A stretch of 64,000 bases of DNA from Algibacter marinivivus (lineage in GTDB: Bacteria; Bacteroidota; Bacteroidia; Flavobacteriales; Flavobacteriaceae), in NCBI RefSeq assembly GCF_003143755.1, contig NZ_QFRI01000001.1:1448051-1512050 (forward strand), given 5' to 3'. Each line of letters begins with the position of its first letter. Positions within the stretch are counted from its first letter, which is position 1. The notes beneath the pieces were generated by a model, which saw only the letters and a program-made list of their open reading frames with translations, was not told the DNA's origin and did not search any database. Below are positions 16,766 to 25,169 of the stretch, in pieces. The position numbers and the translations under genes are program-made.

Positions 16766-18865
16766 ATGAAGCAATTCATTGTACTACTCCTACTTTTAGT
16801 TCAATATAATCTTGATGCTCAAAATTCCTTATTTTCAGAAAAGCCACCTGTTTTTCCTAGTTGTGAAGGTGTAGTCATTGATTCTTTACAAGCTTGTTTC
16901 AATAAAGAAGTATATAGTACTATTTATAAAAACTTTAAAGTTCCAGAGCAAGTTTCAAAAGAAAATTATGAGGGCGAAGTTGTCGTTATTTTTGAAGTAG
17001 ACACTACAGGTCAGTCTCAAGTAGTTTATACTAACGCTTTATATGATGAATTAAAAAAAGAGGCCAAACGTGTTGTTACAGAGTTTCCAAAAATAAAACC
17101 AGCGACTTACAACGGAAGGAAAACATTTAAGCAATATTCTATAGCCATTAAAATTCCTTTAGTAGATCAATCGAAGGTAGCGCAAGATGTAGCTAAAACT
17201 CAAGAAGTTTCAAAATTAGAAGCAGCAGCAAAAAGTGAGTTTGATAAAGTTGATGAAGAATTAAAAGTTTTTGAAAATAAAGCGTTTCAAAGTCAGTTAA
17301 ATATTCAATTTACCCATAGTGATTATGCGCGATTTGATAGACAGATGAACCTTATTGGCACAAATAGCCATACGGCATCAAAACCATTTGTCTATGAAGA
17401 GGTTTCAAAATATTTTGATTTTCAAGCGGAACAAGACCGATTAAAAAAAGAAGCAGACTCTTGGGGTGAAAAGAAATTATGGAACGAACATTTGGTACAA
17501 CTCCAAGGAAAAGATTATTGGTTTACTGTAGACCCTATTTTAGATTTGCAAGTTGGATCTGATTCTGAGTTGGATTCCGGATCAACGTATAACAATACCA
17601 GAGGTGTTTTAATACAAGGTGGATTAGGAAGTAAATTGAATTTCTACGCTACTGTTTTTGAAAGCCAAGGGCGTTTTGCAGATTATGTAAACCGTTATGC
17701 AGAAAGTTTAAAAGCTTTTGGTCCAGACCCTGCGATTATTCCTGGGCGTGGTATAGCAAAACGATTTAAAACAGATTCTTATGATTATCCTGTAGCCGAG
17801 GCCTATTTATCGTTTGCACCTGCTAAGTTTATAAATATTCAGTTCGGTCATGGTAAAAACTTTATTGGAGACGGATACCGCTCCTTATTGTTAGCAGATG
17901 CTGCGAGTCCGCATCCGTTTTTAAAATTGAATACTAAGTTTTGGAAAATAAAATATACCAATACTTGGATGTGGTTAAAAGATGTTAGAGATGAAGTTGA
18001 AGTAGATAAAGCCTTTTTAACTAAATATATCGCAAATCATTATTTAAGTTGGAATGCTTCAAAACGATTGAATATTGGGTTGTTTGAATCGGTACTATGG
18101 ACAAACTCTAACGATAGAGGTTTTGATGTTAATTACTTGAATCCAATTATTTTTTATAGAGCCATTGAGTTTGAAACGGGCCAAGGAGCAGGTAATGCAT
18201 TATTAGGAGCTTCGGCTAAATACAAATGGAATGATAATGTAAATATTTATAGTCAGTTTATCTTAGATGAATTTTCTCTTGGAGATGTTAAAGCAGGTGA
18301 GAAAAGCTGGAAAAACAAATTTGGGTATCAATTAGGTATTAAATATTATAACGCATTTAAGGTTGATAATCTATTACTACAATTTGAATATAATCGTGTG
18401 CGCCCATACACGTATTCTCATAATACTATTGTGCTGAATTATGCACACAATAACCAACCTATGGCTCATTTGTGGGGTGCTAATTTTAGTGAAGCTATTA
18501 TAATTGGTCGTTATCGTTACAAACGCTGGTTTGGTGATGCTAAATTAATTTTTGGAACACGTGGATTAGATTTTAATACAAGTTCTGATGACTTTAGCTA
18601 TGGTGGAGATATTTATAGGAACTATAACGAGAGACCTTTTGATACAGGTGTTGAAGTTGGGCAAGGTATAAAGACAACAACATTTAACGGAAACTTACAA
18701 GCAGGCTACTTAATTAATCCAGCATCCAATTTAAAAGTCTTTACAGATATAACGGTTAGAAATTTTAACCCAGATGCTACTACAACTTCTACATTTAAAA
18801 GCAATACGGTTTGGTTTAATTTTGGACTTAGAACCGATTTGTTTAATTGGTATTTTGATAATTAG
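16766..18865 (+). CDS. TonB C-terminal-like domain fused to outer-membrane beta-barrel (RemB/Wzi-like)
   Basis: 699 aa. Signal peptide 1-18, then a TonB C-terminal-like domain (about 28-130) with the same P-S-C-E...C pair (C33, C44) as the two TonB genes upstream. A Lys/Glu-rich helical linker follows (about 135-170), then a long C-terminal part rich in alternating aromatic strands with GHGKNFIGDGYRSLLL, which resembles Wzi-type capsule proteins and the flavobacterial gliding protein RemB. It ends in an aromatic strand typical of outer-membrane barrels. It has no inner-membrane anchor, so it is not a conventional TonB. RemB assignment is from memory of the family and uncertain. Confidence 0.62.
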   Translation: MKQFIVLLLLLVQYNLDAQNSLFSEKPPVFPSCEGVVIDSLQACFNKEVYSTIYKNFKVPEQVSKENYEGEVVVIFEVDTTGQSQVVYTNALYDELKKEAKRVVTEFPKIKPATYNGRKTFKQYSIAIKIPLVDQSKVAQDVAKTQEVSKLEAAAKSEFDKVDEELKVFENKAFQSQLNIQFTHSDYARFDRQMNLIGTNSHTASKPFVYEEVSKYFDFQAEQDRLKKEADSWGEKKLWNEHLVQLQGKDYWFTVDPILDLQVGSDSELDSGSTYNNTRGVLIQGGLGSKLNFYATVFESQGRFADYVNRYAESLKAFGPDPAIIPGRGIAKRFKTDSYDYPVAEAYLSFAPAKFINIQFGHGKNFIGDGYRSLLLADAASPHPFLKLNTKFWKIKYTNTWMWLKDVRDEVEVDKAFLTKYIANHYLSWNASKRLNIGLFESVLWTNSNDRGFDVNYLNPIIFYRAIEFETGQGAGNALLGASAKYKWNDNVNIYSQFILDEFSLGDVKAGEKSWKNKFGYQLGIKYYNAFKVDNLLLQFEYNRVRPYTYSHNTIVLNYAHNNQPMAHLWGANFSEAIIIGRYRYKRWFGDAKLIFGTRGLDFNTSSDDFSYGGDIYRNYNERPFDTGVEVGQGIKTTTFNGNLQAGYLINPASNLKVFTDITVRNFNPDATTTSTFKSNTVWFNFGLRTDLFNWYFDN

Positions 18866-18916
18866 TGAATTTTTAGTCAATTAACAATTTATTATACTCT
18901 CATAACTTTAAGTTAT

Positions 18917-19480
18917 ATGAAATATAGAAGTAATTATTATGACAAGTTACCTACTAGCTATAAAAATATTTTAAGCGTTTTTTTGATTTCAATATTATTG
19001 ATTTCTTGCAAAGAAAAACCTTTAATTAATTTACCGAATAAAGAAATTCCATATCTCTCGAGATATTTAGACTCAATAATGGATTCAAAATTGTTGGATG
19101 AAAAACCAATACTTATTGTAGATGGAAACTTCATAAGCTCTTATGAAAAAAATAATGGCTGGTTTTTATTGCGTAAAGATGATATTAGGGAATTGAAGTA
19201 TATGGTAGATACTAGTTCGGTTAAATTATACGGTGTTAGAGGAAAGAATGGTGCTATTTTGATAAATACCAAATTACTTGAATACAAATCCAAACCTAAT
19301 AATGAAAAATCAATTTTTGTTTTAGACGGAAAAGTAATTAGTTATTCAGAATATAAAAAAATTGACTTTTCAAATATCAGTGGAATAGCTACATTTACAG
19401 ATAAAGCAACAATAATTTTATATGGGTCAGAAAAAAACACGGAATTGATTTACATTACTAGTAAAATTCCAGCTGATTAA
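18917..19480 (+). CDS. Lipoprotein with two TonB-receptor-plug-like repeats, unknown function
   Basis: 187 aa, not recognised as a named family. The N-terminus (1-31) is a lipoprotein signal with a long polar start and lipobox ending at C31 (LLISC). Residues about 63-120 read PILIVDG...KDDIRELKYM...KLYGVRGKNGAILI, the pattern of the plug domain of SusC/TonB-dependent receptors. Residues about 131-182 repeat it in weaker form (SIFVLDG...IILYGSEKN). There is no barrel. It ends 4 nt before the convergent gene. A periplasm-facing lipoprotein interacting with TonB or a receptor is possible but not shown. Confidence 0.6.
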   Translation: MKYRSNYYDKLPTSYKNILSVFLISILLISCKEKPLINLPNKEIPYLSRYLDSIMDSKLLDEKPILIVDGNFISSYEKNNGWFLLRKDDIRELKYMVDTSSVKLYGVRGKNGAILINTKLLEYKSKPNNEKSIFVLDGKVISYSEYKKIDFSNISGIATFTDKATIILYGSEKNTELIYITSKIPAD

Positions 19481-19484
19481 AAAT

Positions 19485-20360
19485 TTATCTTTTCAAACTT
19501 CTATAAAGTGTGCGCCTCATTTTTTCAGAAGAAATATAACAGCAACCATAATTTAAATCATCATAGGTTTTGGTTAAATTGGTGTTAGAAACAACTTCAT
19601 CTTCAGTTTTCCCATTACTAATTTCGGTTTCAACTTTATTTTTAAGCGTTTCTAACATATTTAAAAAGGTAGTGTACTCTTGTTTGTTTGATTGTTTACC
19701 GTGACCAGGGATTATTTTGGTATTATCGTCAACAAAAATCATAGCGCTTTTTATAGCTTTTATATAACCATTTACGGTTCCGCCAGATTTTAAATCGATG
19801 TATGGATAACGTCCGTTAAAATACGTATCGCCAGTATGTAGTACATTACTTTTGGTGAAATATAGTAAGGCATCACCATCAGTATGTGCATTATCAATAT
19901 GGAAAATTATAACTTGCTCACCATTAATGTATAAACTCAATTTATCATTAAAAGTAATTACAGGAAGAGAAGCATCAGATTGTTTAGGGTTGTTCTTGAC
20001 ACGTTTATAAACATTATCATGTGCAATTATTGGTGCGTTTAATTTTGAGATATTTTCGTTACCACCTGTATGGTCTCCATGATGATGAGTGTTTGCTAAA
20101 TATTTAATAGGTTTATCACTTAGGGTTTTAATGGCATCTAAAATTTTAGGCGTTAATGGTGCAAATTGACTATCAATCATAAAAACACCATCTTCCCCAG
20201 TAGATATTCCAATGTTTCCGCCTTGACCTTCTAGCATGTAAATTTTATCAGTGAGTTTATGTGTTTTTATTATAACTTCCTTTTTTTGAGCACAAGCTGA
20301 TGTCATTGAACTAATAAAAAATAAGATTAAAGTAAAGTTGAATGTTTTCATGTGATGCAT
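19485..20360 (-). CDS. Secreted metallo-beta-lactamase-fold hydrolase
   Basis: 291 aa with a signal peptide ending near CAQKK; a start at the second Met (position 20351, MKTFNF) is equally good. The metal-binding motif NTHHHGDHTGGN is intact, followed by the downstream His in HIDNAHTDGDAL and in IIPGHGKQ, so both zinc sites appear complete. Periplasmic or lipid-anchored location is suggested by the cysteine in SACAQ. It resembles general MBL-fold hydrolases of the cyclase-like or B3-like type. Substrate cannot be assigned; beta-lactamase activity is not implied. It is convergent with the lipoprotein gene. Confidence 0.8.
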   Translation of the reverse strand: MHHMKTFNFTLILFFISSMTSACAQKKEVIIKTHKLTDKIYMLEGQGGNIGISTGEDGVFMIDSQFAPLTPKILDAIKTLSDKPIKYLANTHHHGDHTGGNENISKLNAPIIAHDNVYKRVKNNPKQSDASLPVITFNDKLSLYINGEQVIIFHIDNAHTDGDALLYFTKSNVLHTGDTYFNGRYPYIDLKSGGTVNGYIKAIKSAMIFVDDNTKIIPGHGKQSNKQEYTTFLNMLETLKNKVETEISNGKTEDEVVSNTNLTKTYDDLNYGCCYISSEKMRRTLYRSLKR

Positions 20361-20429
20361 TAAAATTTAAGTCCCACTAAAAGTACAAATTTTTAATCTA
20401 TGGCTGTTTTTAAATTTAGTATTAAACCA

Positions 20430-20460
20430 TTGCTCAAATTGCTTTTATCGAGTATCTTTG
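20430..20460 (+). promoter_or_regulatory. ctaB promoter (-33 TTG, -7 TATCTTTG)
   Basis: TTG at 20430-20432 and TATCTTTG at 20453-20460, 20 nt apart; 32 nt to the TTG start codon of ctaB. Confidence 0.6.
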
Positions 20461-20492
20461 CACTCGCAATAAAAAAGTAGAAGCTTACAACA

Positions 20493-21386
20493 TTGAGTAA
20501 TTCAAAATCTTCATTAGCAACCCATTCTGTCATTTCAGATTTTAAAGAAATCACGAAAATGCGCTTGTCTATTAGTGTTGTTTTTTCTTCGTTGGTTGGT
20601 TACTTGTTGGGGGTAGAGACTATTGATTTTCAGACTTTAATTTTATTAGCTTTAGGGGGTTATTTTATGGTTGGCGCTTCAAACGGATTCAATCAAATTA
20701 TTGAAAAAGATTTGGATGCCTTAATGGATCGTACAAAAAACAGACCTATTCCTGCTGGACGTATGTCTGTTAATACAGCGTTTATTATTTCGACCATTTT
20801 CACAGTTTTAGGTATTATTATTTTATACACTATAAACAAGCAAACTGCTATGTTTGGTGCTATATCTATCTTTTTATATACTTGCGCATACACACCTTTA
20901 AAAACAAAAACACCATTGGCTGTTTTTGTTGGCGCTATACCTGGTGCTATTCCGTTTATGTTAGGTTGGGTAGCAGCTACAGACGATTTTGGTATTGAAC
21001 CTGGAACCTTATTCGCACTACAATTCTTTTGGCAATTTCCTCATTTTTGGGCTATTGGTTGGTTTTTATTTGACGATTACAAAAAAGGTGGTTTTTTTAT
21101 GTTGCCAACCGGAAAACAAGATAAAGGCACTGCGGTACAAACCATTATGTACACCATTTGGACAATTTTAATTTCTATAATTCCAGTGTTTGGTTTTACA
21201 GGAAAGTTACAGCTTTCTGTTGTGGCTGCTATATTGGTTTTTGGCGCTGGTTTATGGTTTTTATATTATGCAATACGATTGTTTAGATTAATGACCGAAA
21301 AGGCTGCAAAGCAATTGATGCTTGTAAGTGTATCGTATATTACTTTAATACAGATTATTTACGTTGTAGATAAATTTATCAGATAG
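20493..21386 (+). CDS. ctaB: Protoheme IX farnesyltransferase (heme o synthase)
   Basis: 297 aa UbiA-family prenyltransferase with about nine helices. The first Asp-rich motif is NQIIEKDLDALMDRTKNRP and GFFMLP....D precedes the second. It adds a farnesyl group to heme b, the first step to heme a for the terminal oxidase. The start is TTG at 20493 (MSNSKSS). It heads the oxidase cluster, 3 nt before the subunit III gene, so the two are probably one transcript. Also known as cyoE in other genomes. Confidence 0.93.
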   Translation: MSNSKSSLATHSVISDFKEITKMRLSISVVFSSLVGYLLGVETIDFQTLILLALGGYFMVGASNGFNQIIEKDLDALMDRTKNRPIPAGRMSVNTAFIISTIFTVLGIIILYTINKQTAMFGAISIFLYTCAYTPLKTKTPLAVFVGAIPGAIPFMLGWVAATDDFGIEPGTLFALQFFWQFPHFWAIGWFLFDDYKKGGFFMLPTGKQDKGTAVQTIMYTIWTILISIIPVFGFTGKLQLSVVAAILVFGAGLWFLYYAIRLFRLMTEKAAKQLMLVSVSYITLIQIIYVVDKFIR

Positions 21387-21389
21387 ATT

Positions 21390-21971
21390 ATGGATTTAAC
21401 TCAAGGAACACCACAAGAGAAAAATAGTAGAGCAAAAAAAATGATGCTTTGGTTTGGAATTATTTCTTTAATCATGTCTTTTGCTGGATGGACAAGTGCT
21501 TTTGTAGTTAGTAGCTCTAGACCAGATTGGTTAAAAGATTTTGTTTTACCCAATGCTTTTGTAGTTAGTACAGTAGTTATAATTATAAGTAGCTTTACTT
21601 TTATTTTAGCAAAACGTACTTTAAAAAGTGGAAACCATAAGGCTACCATGTTGTGGTTATTTATAACCCTAATTTTGGGTGTGGTTTTTATTTTTAATCA
21701 GTTTTCAGGGTTTCAACAAATTATAGATTTAGGTTATAATTTTACAGGACCAACGAGTAATGTAACGATGTCTTACATTTATTTAATTGCTATTGTGCAT
21801 ATTTTGCATGTTGTGGTTGGACTATTTTGTTTATTGGTTGTAATTTATAATCATTTTAAACAAAAGTATAATTCTGAAAATATGCTAGGTTTTGAGTTGG
21901 CTGCAACCTTCTGGCATTTTATAGACATCCTTTGGGTATACCTCTTTTTATTTCTTTATTTTGTTAGATAG
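21390..21971 (+). CDS. Heme-copper oxidase subunit III, short form
   Basis: 193 aa with five helices, the compact form of cytochrome c oxidase subunit III. It ends with the family pattern FELAATFWHFIDILWVYLFLFLYF, where the WHFxDxxW motif is diagnostic. Subunit III sits in the inner membrane beside the catalytic subunit. Tandem subunit III genes are, to my knowledge, usual in Bacteroidota oxidase clusters. Transcript from ctaB; the dispersed repeat element follows. Confidence 0.9.
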   Translation: MDLTQGTPQEKNSRAKKMMLWFGIISLIMSFAGWTSAFVVSSSRPDWLKDFVLPNAFVVSTVVIIISSFTFILAKRTLKSGNHKATMLWLFITLILGVVFIFNQFSGFQQIIDLGYNFTGPTSNVTMSYIYLIAIVHILHVVVGLFCLLVVIYNHFKQKYNSENMLGFELAATFWHFIDILWVYLFLFLYFVR

Positions 21972-22027
21972 GTTTTAAGTAAAAGAACCTTTAACTAACT
22001 GTTTTATTAGGGTTTTAGGGGATGGAT

Positions 22028-22150
22028 GCGTTAGGGATTGAGGCATTGTTGAAGCTCACCGACGCAGGAGGAAGCGACTGCCGAAAGCCCGACCGAAGCA
22101 ATTAGATTACATTTTTTTTATCTAAAAAACGTATAGCGAAAGGAGCGCCC
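22028..22150 (+). repeat. Dispersed intergenic element, copy 2
   Basis: Begins GCGTTAGGGATTGAGGC and ends GGAGCGCCC, a degenerate form of the TAACGCCC end. It contains AAGCCCGACC and an internal AGAT/ATCT-armed hairpin with a T run (about 22103-22126). It lies between the two subunit III genes, inside the oxidase cluster, before a promoter box. Confidence 0.65.
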
Positions 22151-22225
22151 AAATAATTTTTACTAAGATTAATTTAAGGTTTTTAAATTTTAAAGCGGGA
22201 TGTTTTATTAGATGAATAAAATGAT

Positions 22226-22233
22226 TATTTTTG
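22226..22233 (+). promoter_or_regulatory. TAnnTTTG -7 box for the second subunit III gene
   Basis: TATTTTTG matches the consensus, 28 nt before the ATG at 22262. No clear -33 TTG. Confidence 0.5.
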
Positions 22234-22261
22234 TCCAACTTTTAAATAACAACCATTATAT

Positions 22262-23230
22262 ATGAGTACAGCAGTAGCAGAAGGCAAAACTTGGGGAGGC
22301 GGTAACCAACCGTTAAAAGCAAGTTACGGTAAAATGATGATGTGGTTTTTCATCGTATCGGATGCTTTAACATTCTCGGGGTTTTTAGCAGCCTACGGAT
22401 TTTCAAGATTTAAATTTATTGATGCATGGCCAATTGCGGATGAGGTGTTTACTCACTTTCCGTTTTTACACGGCGTAGATGCACCTATGTACTATGTGGC
22501 GTTTATGACGTTTGTACTAATTATGTCGTCTGTAACTATGGTATTAGCCGTGGATGCTGGACACCATATGAACAAAGCTAAGGTGACTATTTACATGTTT
22601 TTAACCATTATTGGTGGTTTAATATTTGTTGGGTCTCAGGCTTGGGAGTGGAATACATTTATTAAAGGTGATTATGGTGCAGTACAAACAAAAGGAGGGA
22701 ACATCTTACAGTTTGTTGATACTGAAGGGCATCGAGTGGCTTTAAAAGATTTTGTTGTAGCAGAAGAAAAGTATAGAACAGAACACAATAGAAAAGATGG
22801 TTTGTGGTTTGTACAAGAAGGCACTTTGCCTACATATACTGTTGGAGAAGTAGTTAAAGGGTTAGAGGCTCATGACAATGTTTTAGTAAGGACTCAAATT
22901 ATAAATGAAAACGGAGAGAAAACAGTGTTATCTAGAGCTGAATCATTAAGACAAATAAAAGAAAACGGAACATTAGTTGTTGAAGGTGCTAATCTTCATG
23001 TAAACGAGTATGGATCGCCATTATTTGCTGATTTCTTTTTCTTTATAACTGGATTTCACGGATTTCACGTATTCTCTGGAGTTATTATAAACATTATTAT
23101 TTTCTTTAATGTTGTTTTAGGAACTTATGAAAGACGTGGAAGTTATGAAATGGTTGAAAAAGTTGGTCTTTACTGGCACTTTGTAGATTTAGTTTGGGTA
23201 TTTGTATTTACATTCTTCTACTTAGTTTAA
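22262..23230 (+). CDS. Cytochrome c oxidase subunit III, long form with inserted domain
   Basis: 322 aa. Helices and motifs are those of subunit III: MMMWFFIVSDALTFSGF at the N-terminus, SQAWEW near 125-130, GFHGFHV near 264-270 and YWHFVDLVWVFVFTFFY at the end. Between the WEW helix and the GFHGFHV helix lies a hydrophilic stretch of about 115 residues (136-250) that ordinary subunit III lacks. It has mixed alpha/beta character with EKYRTEHNRKDGLWFVQEG and VLVRTQIINENGEKT. It could contact an electron donor or assembly factor; that is inference. Subunit IV follows 19 nt later. Confidence 0.9.
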   Translation: MSTAVAEGKTWGGGNQPLKASYGKMMMWFFIVSDALTFSGFLAAYGFSRFKFIDAWPIADEVFTHFPFLHGVDAPMYYVAFMTFVLIMSSVTMVLAVDAGHHMNKAKVTIYMFLTIIGGLIFVGSQAWEWNTFIKGDYGAVQTKGGNILQFVDTEGHRVALKDFVVAEEKYRTEHNRKDGLWFVQEGTLPTYTVGEVVKGLEAHDNVLVRTQIINENGEKTVLSRAESLRQIKENGTLVVEGANLHVNEYGSPLFADFFFFITGFHGFHVFSGVIINIIIFFNVVLGTYERRGSYEMVEKVGLYWHFVDLVWVFVFTFFYLV

Positions 23231-23249
23231 TTCAAAATAGATTTTTAAA

Positions 23250-23630
23250 ATGGCACACGAACATAAATTAGCAATATTTCAAGGTTTAGTTAAGTTTAAA
23301 TCTAATACGCAAAAAATTTGGGGGGTTTTAATTTTCCTAACTATTGTAACTATTATTGAAGTAGCATTAGGTATAGTTAAACCAGAGGCTTTAATGGCTA
23401 AGTTTTTAGGAATGAAAATGCTAAACTGGATTTTTATTATACTAACTATAGTTAAGGCTTATTATATTACATGGGATTTTATGCACATGCGTGATGAAAC
23501 CAAAGCGTTGAGGCGTATGGTGGTATGGACAGCAATTTTCTTGATTTTATATTTAATATATATATTACTACAAGAAGGTGGATACGTTTTTGATGTATAT
23601 GATAATGGTTATATTAAAAAAGATTTTTAA
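23250..23630 (+). CDS. Cytochrome c oxidase subunit IV-family protein
   Basis: 126 aa with three helices and the MHMRDE segment after the second helix, typical of the prokaryotic subunit IV (CyoD/CtaF-like) family. It supports assembly or stability of the oxidase in the inner membrane and carries no redox centre. It is followed by a strong terminator, so it ends the structural-subunit transcript. Confidence 0.88.
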   Translation: MAHEHKLAIFQGLVKFKSNTQKIWGVLIFLTIVTIIEVALGIVKPEALMAKFLGMKMLNWIFIILTIVKAYYITWDFMHMRDETKALRRMVVWTAIFLILYLIYILLQEGGYVFDVYDNGYIKKDF

Positions 23631-23660
23631 CTATTTAAATTAGTTAAATACAGATATAAA

Positions 23661-23692
23661 GGCGGTTTTTAAACCGCCTTTTTTTATTTTTG
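23661..23692 (+). terminator. Terminator after subunit IV, with promoter box in its T tract
   Basis: Perfect stem GGCGGTTT/AAACCGCC (23661-23678) followed by a T run. The T run continues into TATTTTTG at 23685-23692, a consensus -7 box for the next gene, so the sites are nested. Confidence 0.85.
23685..23692 (+). promoter_or_regulatory. TAnnTTTG -7 box for the SCO/DUF420 operon
   Basis: TATTTTTG, 24 nt before the ATG at 23717; it lies directly in the terminator T tract. Confidence 0.5.
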
Positions 23693-23716
23693 CACAAGAT
23701 TTAATACTGTGATTTA

Positions 23717-24436
23717 ATGGATTATAAAAAGGTAAGTAGATATGTAGTTTTAGGAATTTTATTCTTTCTACCAGTAACTTTTTTATTATTCTTATATCCT
23801 GCCACACACTATTATACGCCGTTAGATATTGTTAATGAATCCGTTTTAGATTTAGATAACTTTACATCAAATTCTGAAGAAAAAATACTTTTAAAGGATC
23901 ATATATCAGTACTTGGTTTTTTTGGAAACCAACCTTTAGAAAGTAATACGGTAGCTCTTAATTTAAAAGAGTTGGTGTATGATAAGTTTAAAGGGTTTAA
24001 GCGTTTTCAAGTTGTTGTTTTAGTTCCAAAAGGTACTGAAGAGGCAGTTAAAAAGTTAAAAGCAGAAATTAGTTCTTATCAAGATTTAAAATTTTGGCAT
24101 TTTGTTTTTGGAGAACCAAGCGATATAAAGCGTGTGTTTTTTAGCTTAAAAGCAAAAGGGGATTTATTATCTATATCAGGTAGTAATCAGGTTTACATTA
24201 TTGATAAAGATTTAAACCAACGTGGACGATTGGATGACAGAACAGATAATGAATTAGAAAAAGATAAACCCGTTTATGGCTTATATGGTTATGATTGTAT
24301 TGAAGTTGCAGAAGTAAAAAATAAAATGAGTGATGATTTACGGATTTTGCTTACTGAATACAGACAAAAACGTAAAGGTGAATTTAATTCTGACACGAGA
24401 CGCGCAAGTGATTTAAAATCTGAAAATAATGAGTAA
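23717..24436 (+). CDS. Membrane-anchored thioredoxin-fold-like protein of oxidase cluster, unknown function
   Basis: 239 aa. One N-terminal helix (about 10-30) anchors a periplasmic domain. The ordering (KILLKDHISVLGFFGNQPLESN..., then a QVVVLVPKG strand and a SGSNQVYIIDKDLNQRGRLD segment) looks like a thioredoxin/SCO fold, but the CxxxC copper ligands are absent; the only Cys is in YGYDCIEV. It overlaps the SCO gene by 8 nt, so an accessory role in copper delivery or oxidase assembly is likely. It appears conserved in flavobacterial oxidase clusters as I recall them. No specific function is assigned. Confidence 0.7.
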   Translation: MDYKKVSRYVVLGILFFLPVTFLLFLYPATHYYTPLDIVNESVLDLDNFTSNSEEKILLKDHISVLGFFGNQPLESNTVALNLKELVYDKFKGFKRFQVVVLVPKGTEEAVKKLKAEISSYQDLKFWHFVFGEPSDIKRVFFSLKAKGDLLSISGSNQVYIIDKDLNQRGRLDDRTDNELEKDKPVYGLYGYDCIEVAEVKNKMSDDLRILLTEYRQKRKGEFNSDTRRASDLKSENNE

Positions 24437-25169
24437 AAAAACAAATTATTCATACATAGGAATTGCATTTATTATTCTTGTTTTTGGAATTATTTTTATT
24501 CCTAGAATTGTTGATAGAATATCAAATGATGACATCACAAGACAAGAAAGTAGAAGTAATTTAAAAGAAGAAGTTTCTAAAAAATCAGATTTAGTTTTTA
24601 TTCCAAATGGTGATACGTTTCGTAAAGTGCCAGAGTTTTCATTTGTAAACCAAAATGGAAAAATAATAACTAATAAAGACTATGAAGGGAAAGTGTATGT
24701 TATTGAATTCTTTTTTACAACATGCCCGACTATTTGCCCTAGAATGAATAGAAACCTCATTCAAATACAAAATGAATTTGAAGGCTTTGAAGATTTTGGT
24801 GTAGCATCTTTTACTATAAATCCAGATTATGATACTTCAGAAATTTTAAAAGATTATGCTGAAAAATACGGCGTGACAAATCCGAATTGGCATTTAATGA
24901 CTGGAGATAAAGATGCGATATACAAACTTTCAAACGAAGGGTTTTATATTTATGCCGCTGCAAATCCAGATATTGAAGGAGGCTTTGAACATTCTGGTAA
25001 TTTTGCTTTAATAGATAAAAACGGTTTTATTAGATCGAGAGTAGAAAATGGAAACCCAATAATATACTACAACGGTATTACTTCTGAATCTGAGAAAACT
25101 GATGAAGATGGTAAAGCCGAAGAAATTAGTGCCTTAAAAGAAGATATAAAAAAGTTACTTAATGAGTAA
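24429..25169 (+). CDS. SCO-family copper chaperone for cytochrome oxidase
   Basis: 246 aa with an N-terminal membrane anchor (about 8-26). The copper site is intact: C99 and C103 in TTCPTICPRMNR and the distal H188 in GGFEHSGNF. SCO proteins deliver copper to, or reduce, the CuA site of subunit II. The gene overlaps both neighbours by 8 nt, indicating translational coupling in a four-gene assembly operon. The C-terminal tail is unusually acidic and Lys-rich. Confidence 0.9.
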   Translation: MSKKTNYSYIGIAFIILVFGIIFIPRIVDRISNDDITRQESRSNLKEEVSKKSDLVFIPNGDTFRKVPEFSFVNQNGKIITNKDYEGKVYVIEFFFTTCPTICPRMNRNLIQIQNEFEGFEDFGVASFTINPDYDTSEILKDYAEKYGVTNPNWHLMTGDKDAIYKLSNEGFYIYAAANPDIEGGFEHSGNFALIDKNGFIRSRVENGNPIIYYNGITSESEKTDEDGKAEEISALKEDIKKLLNE

